In this document: positions 55,575 to 64,000 of the stretch, one piece after another
Numbering within the stretch: position 1 is the first letter of the stretch
How the letters are laid out: each line of letters opens with the position of its first letter
Assembly: GCA_007449985.2 (NCBI GenBank)
Contig: VIIQ02000662.1
Span: forward strand, 248,001-312,000
Reading direction: 5' to 3'
Length of the DNA stretch: 64,000 nt
From: Desmodesmus armatus
Lineage: Eukaryota > Chlorophyta > Chlorophyceae > Sphaeropleales > Scenedesmaceae
Made by a program: the position numbers and the translations under genes
Notes under the pieces: generated by a model
The model's input: the letters and a program-made list of their open reading frames with translations, nothing else
Database searches by the model: none
Told to the model about the DNA's origin: nothing

Positions 55575-58500
55575 ATGGCTTGCCTCCGTTTGATACTGCT
55601 AGCAGCATGTTTAGCTGCAGCAGTCGCCAGGCCTATGAACCATGCAGGTGAGCTGCCCCTGGCTCCTCCATCACACCATCAGCCAAGCTGGCTAGCGCAC
55701 CGCAGCCCGCTTGCCCAAGGCGCCCGCACCAAGGCATTATCGTGCTCACAATGCATTCATGGCGGGGCGTTCAGGCTCCCGTTTAAACAAAGTTCGCACA
55801 GGCTTTTCACACCCCCATCAGCGCTTGGGTGGTCTCGGCCTTTGCATTTGGAGGCCCAGCCGGCCTGAGTCAACTCATTCATGCTACACAGATTCACGTT
55901 GCACCCCCTGTGGTCCTGGGGACGTCGCATGCTGTTGATGACGAGGTTTGACTCCGCATGTCTTCGATACCCTGCGTTCAACGCAATGCACTGCTTACAA
56001 TGTGTCTTGTGATTTGCCTGGCGTTGTGTCGCAGATGATGCGTCAAGTCCAACCAGGGGCTTGCAGCAGGTGGCTTTCTGGTGAGCACAACTACCTGACA
56101 TGGCCAGGCTGGCATTCTCTACAGCCCCCCCGGTGCAGAAGACGCACCCCAGTCGACAACAGCATGCTTTATCTGTCTGATGGCACTTTCAGCAACGCTC
56201 TCTGGTCCTACACCTCGAGCAGTGCAGTTGTGACCCCCAGCACCCTTCAGAAATGGAAACATATGGACTGCTGACATCTGTGCTGACCAACGCTGCCCTG
56301 TGTGTATCTGCCTGCAGCCCCGATGGTTGCGCTGCTGGAAACTGTATCCAGGATGCAACCAAGGGTGGCCTGCGCTGCCAGGCATGCACAGGCACACTTG
56401 TTGTCAACAAGGTGAGGATTTGCCTCCTGAAGCAGTAGCACTTATTGAGCATGCTCTGCATACTTGATCTGCATGACGTCAGCTCTGCTTTGACCCTCCC
56501 TGTTGGCTTTTTGAAGCGCCAGTGCACTCAGGTTCAGTGGAGTGGTTGGGTGTTCCAAGATTTGGTTTCCACTTCTCCTGGCTGACCTTCTGCTGTTACT
56601 GTTGCTGCTGCAGATCACCGGAGAGTGCGGTGAGTGGATCCTCTGACAGTGGTGCTGTGCTGGAGGGTGACATCTGAGAAACAGCCTCAGCTGATCAAGC
56701 TTGAACTGATAGCCAACAGTCTGGGTTGGACAACAGCAGCAGCCTGTGCTGGGGCCCTAGCAGTGTAGATGTTTCCCTGCAATCACCCGGCAGCAGTTCC
56801 TTAGCTGTGAACAGATCAATCTCTCAGCTGTAACAGCAAATGCACGTCACCTGCAACTGCTTCAGCGCGGCATCAGCATTCTCCTGGCTTGCTTGCTATG
56901 CTTGCACAAAGAGTATCTGAGTTCACCTTTGTATCCGCCCGTGTGCTTACTGAGACCCTCTGTTCTATTGTCTGGGACACATTGTCGTTTTGCAGCTTGC
57001 CCCGCTGGTCGCTACACCGTGGTGGAAGGAGGAGTCGCTACCACCACCTGCAGGGACTGCCCCAAGGGTTCCTTCTGCCCCGGTGACACCTACCGCCCCA
57101 CTGCCAGCCCTCCTAATTTTGCTATGCCTAATGCCTGCCCTCCCAACATGACCACCGTTGGTATGCGTTCCCTCAGCAGCAGGGCATGTGGTGAGTATCT
57201 TGGTGCACCAGCCTGTGCAACACAGCTACCGATCTGATCGCAGCACTGCTGGGAATCTGGCTGACGCTGTGTATGTATTGCATCCTATCTCTATGTCCAG
57301 CCACTGTGTAACTTGCTCAGAAGCAGATGTGTGGTCATGGGCGGTGATGCACAATGCATTCCATGCATGTGCTGTGAAGCTTCACTGACCTTCAAGATTG
57401 GTGTGCCCTTTCCATGTCCTGCAGTGAACCTGCCCGGTTTCTACTACACCATCGACAACAACAACCCCGGAGCCGTCCAGTGCCCTGCCAACACCTACGG
57501 CCCCGGCCTGAAGAAGCAGCGCGCCTGCGTGCCCTGCCCAACTGGCTTCACCACTAACCTGAGGGTGCAGCAGACACTCCCCACTGCCTGCATTGTGCCC
57601 GCTGGCTACTACCTGAAGGCCCCCGGACAGGTTGCTCCCTGCCCCCGTGGCGAGTGGAAGGCCGGCATCGGCACCAGCGGCAACTGTACCAAGTGTGCTT
57701 TTGGTGTGACTACCGCCAACGAGGCATCCACCTCCGAGTCTGAGTGCAAGCGTGAGTTTCCTTCCAGTTCAGATTTAAGGCCGTAGTGGTTGCATCGCAG
57801 ACTGTCTCTGAGCCTGCTGTTTTCTTCGTTGTGTGTGGTTCAGCACAGCCTCCTTCCTGCCTGTGGGTCAATGCCTTGCTGTACATTGTGGCATCATGGT
57901 GTGAGAATCGTGTTCTGATACATGTGTGTTGGCTGCCCTTCCTCTCCCCTGCAGTCCTGGTGGCCGGCTACTACGCTGCTGCCCTGTCCGGTGACATCAT
58001 CACAAGGACTGTGATCTGCCCCCAGGGGTTCTACTGCCCTGGTGGAGATCCCGATGCTGCCTTTGACCCATCAGTTGCCAACACTCAAGGCGACGGCACC
58101 ACCATCATCAAGTGCCTCAACAGCATGTGGACCGTCGATGTTGGAGCCATCGCCCGCGAGCAGTGCCGTAAGTTATCATGAGAGTGGCCTTGTTGTCATG
58201 CCTGCTGTTCACTTGCACTGTTGACGCCTGGGATCTGAATCCCTCTGGCTTTATGTTTGTGCTACATGCTGCAATATCCCACTGTGCTTCCGCTGTTATA
58301 TCATTTAGCAGTAGAGGCCGGTAAAAGTGAGCCAACCATAAGAGGCAACAAAGGTGCCTCACTCAAAGTCCTCTCTTGCTTGTTGCCTTGCAGTGGTGCC
58401 TCCTGGCTATGAGATCAGGGGCGGTGTCACAGTCAAGTGCGCTGCTGGTGCTTTCCGTGCTGGCTGGAAGCCTGCTGCCGATGCTGGTGCTTGCATCACC

Positions 58501-61500
58501 TGCGGTGAAGGCGTGAAGGCTGACACTACCGACCGTGTCACTATGTATGACATCGTCTCCAACGCTGCCTCCCAGATTGCCATCACATCCAGCACTGATG
58601 ACTGCTGTAAGTACCCTGGACTGTGCTTGGTTGTCCAACATCAGTTACTCTGTGGGATGAAACAGCCACTTCTGCATGTGTCTGACAGCAGCCCGGCATT
58701 TTTTGTTCCGGTTCCCACCCTGTGCCTCACACTCATTCCAATTGTCTCACGGCCTGACTGATTTTTCCTTTGCCTGCCTGCTGCTGCAGACATCATGCCT
58801 GGCCAAGGCCTGTACTTCAACACCCTGACCAACACCTGGCGAGCAAGGAACTGCGATGTTGACTCCTACGGTGTTGCCAACCGGACCTATGGCCTCAGCC
58901 CCGCACCCTGCAGGGACTGCCCCACCGGACAGGTTGCTACCAACTCCTCTGCCTTCCCAGTGTCCAGGTCTTTCTTCGTCAACAACGGCGATGGTACCCA
59001 GGGCTTTATCTCCGTCAGGGCCTGTGTCAACAAAGCAGGTACGTGTGTTTCTTTCCACATAACCCAATGCTCACAGTCACTTGCCAGTGTCAGAGATTCG
59101 TCACTGATTTGTCATCATGTGTCCCATGTGAATGCTTTGCATGTTGGTTGCTGTCCATGGCGATGCGTTGCATACCAGTTGTGCATGCCTAAGAACTGCA
59201 GATAGTCATTCACATGCTGTTGACTTGGCTCACCCTCTGCTTGGTCCACTGCGTTTCTTTGTACAGGTTTCGGTTACAACGGCCGTGTCTCCCAGAGGTG
59301 TGACCTTGGATTCTACAACCCCGCCGACACCTACGGCATCTGCACAGCCTGCCCCTTCGGCACCACCACCAGCGCTGTCGGCGCCGGTGTCACCATCGCT
59401 GACTGTGGTCTTGCCGGTGGCTTCGGCAATGTGGGCGGTGTCATCTCCCCCTGCCCCATCGGCACATACAACGGCGCTCCCTTCACCCCTGCCCCTGGCG
59501 GTCCCTGCACTGAGTGCCCTGGCTTCACTACCACACAGGCTGAGGGTGCATCCTCTGTCGAGCAGTGCAGCCGTAAGTACCAGCCTTCTTTTGCCTTGTT
59601 GTGGCTTCCTCAAGCCGTTGTCTTCCTCCACCTCAAGAGAATGCTAGAAATGTAGGAACACACACCTCTGCTTTTGTCAGCTGTTGTCCTCACCATAAGT
59701 TGTCTTGCTGACGTTGCTGCTACTCTCTCATCTTTGCCCTTGATCTGCAGTGTGCGATGCTGGCTACGGTGGTGCCAACAACTGCTCTACTGCTTGCGGT
59801 GGTCCCGGCGCTGTTGCTGTAAGTCACGCTGTGCTATCTTCATTAGTTACATGTACCGCACTTCACATACTTCGGGGTGTGCTGATGTCTGATGTTGCAT
59901 GAACATCACTGGCAGCAAGGCATTATGGATTGATTTCCCTCGCTTCTTCTGCTTATGCACTGCTTACGCACATCGTCCAAGCCTCACTGCCGACTTTCCT
60001 GTGCTGATTATGCAGTCCTACGGAACTGCTGGTCGCGAGGCCGGCACCGAGTGCACACCTTGCTCCACCCAGAACACTGGATTCAGCTTTGAGTGGCAGA
60101 TGAACAACGACATCTGGCAGGCAGCTGCAGTCTCCAGGCTCGCCGCCAACCAGTCCGGTGACTGCCTCTCCGAGTTCCAGCAGGTTAGCATCACTGCTTA
60201 TGCCTGCCAGTAGTGCTGACAGGGCCTCAGTGCTAAAATGTGCTTCAGTATGACACATGATATGCAGCAATGTGTGCTTAAGATGTATTATGATATGGTT
60301 ACTAGCCGCATCATATGATATGGTTACTAGCCGTATCATAGGACATGGGGCGGCAGACTAGTATGTCTGCTGTCCCAACCTCGTCTCCTGCTTGTTATGG
60401 ACCTAAGACAGACAGCGCTTAGACGTGACTCGCTGGCAGTGTTCCTGACTGACTGCTCCTGTACACTGCTGTATGTGCAGATTGTGGACGGGGCTTGGTA
60501 TCTCCCCCTCACGGGTAACTTGGCGTACAATGCAGAGTACTCCAAGCCAGGCAATGCAGGGCCCGACAACCTGGTGTTGATGGCACAGCAGGTGGCAGCA
60601 GTGACTCCACGCAAGATCAACGAGTTTGTCACCGCTGCCAACTGGGATGCCTGCGCACTGCGTTGCAAGGATGATACCCGCTGCGCACTTGCAACAGTAA
60701 GTCACCTGTGAGGAATTTAAACTTCAGGCCTGGTACTAGTGGAAACTGCTGTTTGTGATGGTCACCATGGCTGACTTGAGTTGATGACTGTGCTGACACC
60801 TGTTGTTGCGCCGTGCTGTGCTGTGCTGTGCAGTTCAACTACCGCACCGCCGCCGACAACTGCCACCTTCGCTATGCTGATGCCACTGGTGGCCCCACCT
60901 TTGTTGGGTGAGTTTTGCTGCAGCAACCAGCACCATTCAATTCAAGGCCTCTGTTGTAGCATTTAGTACCACCTAGTATCATCCAAAGCTAAATGACCAT
61001 TACTGTTCGTACACTCATTGCAATGCCCTGATACTTGGTTGATGTGCACCTTTCCCGTGTTCCATGAGTTCATGGCAATCGCGACATACCTTGCTTACAT
61101 GGCATGGCTGTTCTGTTGCGTGCAGTGCCCCTCTGCTGGCCCTGAAGGCTATTCCCTCTGGTGATGTGACTGCAAGCTCCAAGTCTGTCAATGCCTTGGC
61201 TGGAGCCGTTGCCTCTGGTTCATACACGTAAGTCAATCCGGTTGCCTTGCAAGGCCAGCCCTTTCAGCCACAATGCCACCTGCATTCTTGTATTATCACT
61301 TCATCCTGTTGCGTTGTAAAGTTTTGTTTTCAGCCACAATGCAGTCCTTACTCCCACCATGTGAACAATACACGTGCACACACACATACTTTGTGAACGG
61401 ATCTGGCATAATTTTGCTGAGCTTCTTCTGTGTTTGATGTCTTTGTTTCTGCTGCTTAGTTTCTGGCGTGACGAGTTTGTTGAGGAGATCAGGGCCCAGA

Positions 61501-61924
61501 CCGAGCCTGCCGGTGCCCAAAGCTTCACCACTCTTCAGGACTGCCTGAACGCTTGCGACAACGATGTCAAGTGAGTGCTGACCTTGGATTTACAATTGAA
61601 AAGGCAGCCTGACCGTGTCTGATCCTTCAGGGTCCTTGGGATTTTCTGTGAACTGAAGGGTACCATGCTTGCGCTCACTCAAAGTTGCCTGTTGCACCAG
61701 TGACTTTGTGTTGATAGTGTTGCCTAAGGCATGTGCCATTAGCTGATGCGATTTGTGCTTTGATTTGCAGGTGTGCCGGTGTCACTATCCTGATGAACGT
61801 GGATGTGCCTCTGAGGCCCAAGTCCTGCCGTCTGATCACTGGTGACGAGACTGTGGGTGTCTTCAGGCGCACCATGACCCGCACCGATGTTACCAGGCTT
61901 GCCCTCCCCAGCCTGTCAACCTAA
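55575..61924 (+). CDS. Secreted Cys-rich modular protein with PAN-like C-terminal modules
   Basis: I cannot name the family. Seventeen exons: 55575-55647, 56035-56080, 56318-56411, 56614-56629, 56996-57190, 57425-57751, 57955-58167, 58394-58606, 58790-59038, 59267-59572, 59751-59818, 60016-60183, 60481-60696, 60834-60907, 61126-61227, 61460-61570 and 61771-61924. All phases match and give 874 residues. A signal peptide (CLRLILLAACLAAAVA) leads into repeated Cys-rich modules of the type CPAGRYT...CRDCPKGSFCPG and CPANTYGPG...CVPCPTGFTT, similar in style to TNFR, ephrin-receptor or GCC2/GCC3 repeats. The C-terminal third has PAN/apple-like blocks (WDACALRCKDDTRCALATFN; DCLNACDNDVKCAGVTIL). Codon choice is strongly C/G-ending, suggesting high expression. 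There is no membrane anchor, so it is probably an extracellular or cell-wall protein. Exon 4 is only 16 bases. Confidence 0.88.
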
Positions 61925-64000
61925 ATCCATCGCACTTGTCCCAAGCTGCTGGTAGGGTTCAGGGTTACATGCCCTAACCCTCCGCTAGCTGTGCATGTGC
62001 TCAATCTTGTACAGGTGGCGCATGGGATGAAGTGAACTTTCGCATGCCGAGGGTTGTCTGTTGGAAGCTCTTGTGCGAATCAGCCTGTGAGTATCTCGCC
62101 TTTGATAGTTTGTTGTTGTTTGTAGTTGTGCAGCCCGGTGTGCATGTGTGTCCAGGCCGGCTTGCAGACTACCCCGGTCCTGTGGGAGAAAGGTGGAAGG
62201 TTGTGTCCTGGGTCGAATCCAATCCACTGGACAACGTCTGGGGTGATTCTGCGTTGTTCACTGTGTTGGGCAGTTGCTGGCTGCCCTGCACAGGACATTG
62301 TCTGATTAGCAATGGTACATGTCTTCCGGTGGGTGTGCAAGGTTTCACACTTCCTTGATCAGCTGCTTCGAGCTGTCCCACAGCTGCCTTGTACCTTGAG
62401 AATAGGGCTGGCAAAGTCTCAGCCCAAAGAGGTATCTTTGCACGCAGGCCAGCCCGACCATGCTGCCTGCTTACCTACCTGGCCCTCCAGGTTTCCTTCC
62501 ACCCCATGCTTCCGTTTCTGTTTCCCGGTGATGGCGATGGAAAGCCAAATTCCGCACACTTCAATGCAGACTGTGCTTCATACCTCTTTCCTTGAGAGTG
62601 TCTTTTCCAGCCTCATTGTTCCCTTGCTTGCCGTCCATTGCTGTGTTCAATGTGCGGTTGTGTTGTTGAGGCTCACACCCAGTGGCCTGGATTCATTCTG
62701 GTATGGAGGAGCAGATGTTGCAAAGCTGCAGTGACAGCTGCAGGTTGGCTATGTAGCATTTGCCGCTGTCATTTCATCTTCTGTTGTCAATGCATGACGG
62801 GATCAGCAGCTTTGTGCTGAGCTTTCCACATGCACGTTTTCTTCCTTACCAGTCTGGAAGGTGATGTTGGGGAGTTGAGCCATATTAGTAAGCGGGACCA
62901 GCATTGGGCGGGATATTGCCCAGTGCAAAAGCTGGACGGGGTTGCTTTCCATAGGGTGGTTTTACAGTCTTGCAGTGCCAGACGCGGCAATGCCAGTTGG
63001 CGAGCGGGACGGTTGCGGTGCTGAGCACACCATTGGCTGGTAAGGTCAGGCTGCTGTGTTGATAGCACACTTATCTCTCTCTCCCCAACACCAACTCTCA
63101 GTGGGTGTGTTTTGGTTCGGTTGTCCGGAGTGCTTGTGGGTGAACGCGCATGATCTCCCTAGCATTGGAGGTGCAGTCTGCTGTGTTGAGTTCCCGCCAT
63201 TTTACATGACGGTTGCTGCTACAGCACATGCACCTTCCAGCAACCAAGTCCAGCTGGTGCACGGGCTTGCATAAAAGCTGCACTGCTTTCTCCTGTGTAT
63301 CGCACGTGCCTTTCCACGTGTGCAGGGTGGTCGGCAGGTTTGGTTGCATGCCATCCTACCGCATTGCATTTCAATGAAGAGCTGCTGCTGCACCTGTTTG
63401 CTCAGGTGTATTGCGCAACGTCTTGCAGTGTCCGTTGCCCTGCTAGCATGCGGCCTGAGGACAGGTTCCGAGGAGACTCACTGTCGCACAAGAAGCAATG
63501 CCATCTTTTTTTGGTTGGTGTGTGGACGTATCTGAGCCTGAGTGTATCTCAGGTTGAGCATTGCTGAGCCAAACTGCCAAAGTTCGCCTGTCGCCGTGCC
63601 AGTGGTGTTGGTCTCTGTGCTGCAGCAGCTTCTGTTAGCTGTCTGGTGTTGCCGCGTCTTGGTACCGCAGGTGCCACCACAATGGGAGTGAGTAGTCAGG
63701 GTGATGCAGTAGTCATGTTCTCAGCAGGTGCCATGCTGTGAAGTGTCATGCTGTTGTTGCCTGGCTGTTGGGAGTTGGGCTTGGGTCCTGAAGGTCATTT
63801 TTTTGCTGGTTTGTGGGATGATGTTAGGACATGGGTTCATTGCGAGTTGCAGCAAGCAGATGAACTGTGCCCTCCACGTATTGAAGCAAGCGGCAGGGTT
63901 GGTGAGCTGACTCGTGGTGCTGCCCTTGTACCTTGCTTTGCTTGAGATCGGCAGTCACGCCCCCCTCTTGTGCACTTCCTGGTTCCATTTACCAGGTGCC
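61925..64000. other. Right-end region with no recognisable gene
   Basis: 3' flank of the secreted Cys-rich gene and beyond. TG-rich sequence and short open frames up to about 140 codons are present, none with a domain. No plus-strand TGTAA was found by eye here, so the 3' end of that gene is not placed. A gene starting beyond 64000 may have upstream sequence here. Confidence 0.45.

Noticed and set aside
62032..62734. Open frames of 108-140 codons near the right end
   Set aside because: No recognisable motif, no consistent splice sites, and composition like the surrounding non-coding sequence.

Overview
The window reads as nuclear DNA of a green alga, most likely Chlorophyceae. The genes are split into many small exons. 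Coding sequence is GC-rich with strong C/G third positions. CAG/CTG (Gln/Ala/Ser) runs are very common, and the 3' flanks of several genes carry TGTAA, the usual chlorophycean poly(A) signal. No organellar, bacterial or viral gene set is present. I cannot name the species. Exon borders below were read by eye from GT/GC-AG sites; every model given as complete has matching phases and a total length divisible by three unless stated otherwise.

Layout. Minus strand, left to right: acetate kinase (first five exons, 3' end beyond position 1), class I fructose-bisphosphate aldolase (3340-4858), an unrecognised secreted protein (6327-8903), the 26S proteasome ATPase RPT4 (11 exons, 9757-16964) and tail-anchored cytochrome b5 (18024-19375). 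Plus strand: the ER translocon J-protein SEC63 (15 exons, 19836-29503), which may share a promoter region with cytochrome b5, then a large Ala/Ser-rich protein of unknown function (31097-37349). The ribosomal protein eL34 gene (minus, 39541-42777) lies head to head with a MAK/ICK/LF4-type protein kinase (plus, 43129-49544). After about 6 kb with no recognisable gene, a 17-exon gene for a secreted Cys-rich protein with PAN-like C-terminal modules runs from 55575 to 61924. The last 2 kb hold no gene that I can see.

The genes form no pathway cluster; this is an ordinary eukaryotic neighbourhood. Cytochrome b5 and SEC63 are both ER membrane proteins and are transcribed divergently, but that may be chance.

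The most unusual signal lies in the introns. RPT4 and SEC63 contain many degenerate tandem copies of exon edges, each with its splice site and flanking intron. They look like repeated local duplications across exon-intron borders that left decoy splice sites. The two genes also share an 83-bp dispersed repeat. Other points are two GC-AG introns, a one-base frame break in the kinase domain, reading-frame switches at CAG tracts in the Ala-rich gene, and a run of symmetric 1-1 phase exons in the secreted Cys-rich gene.
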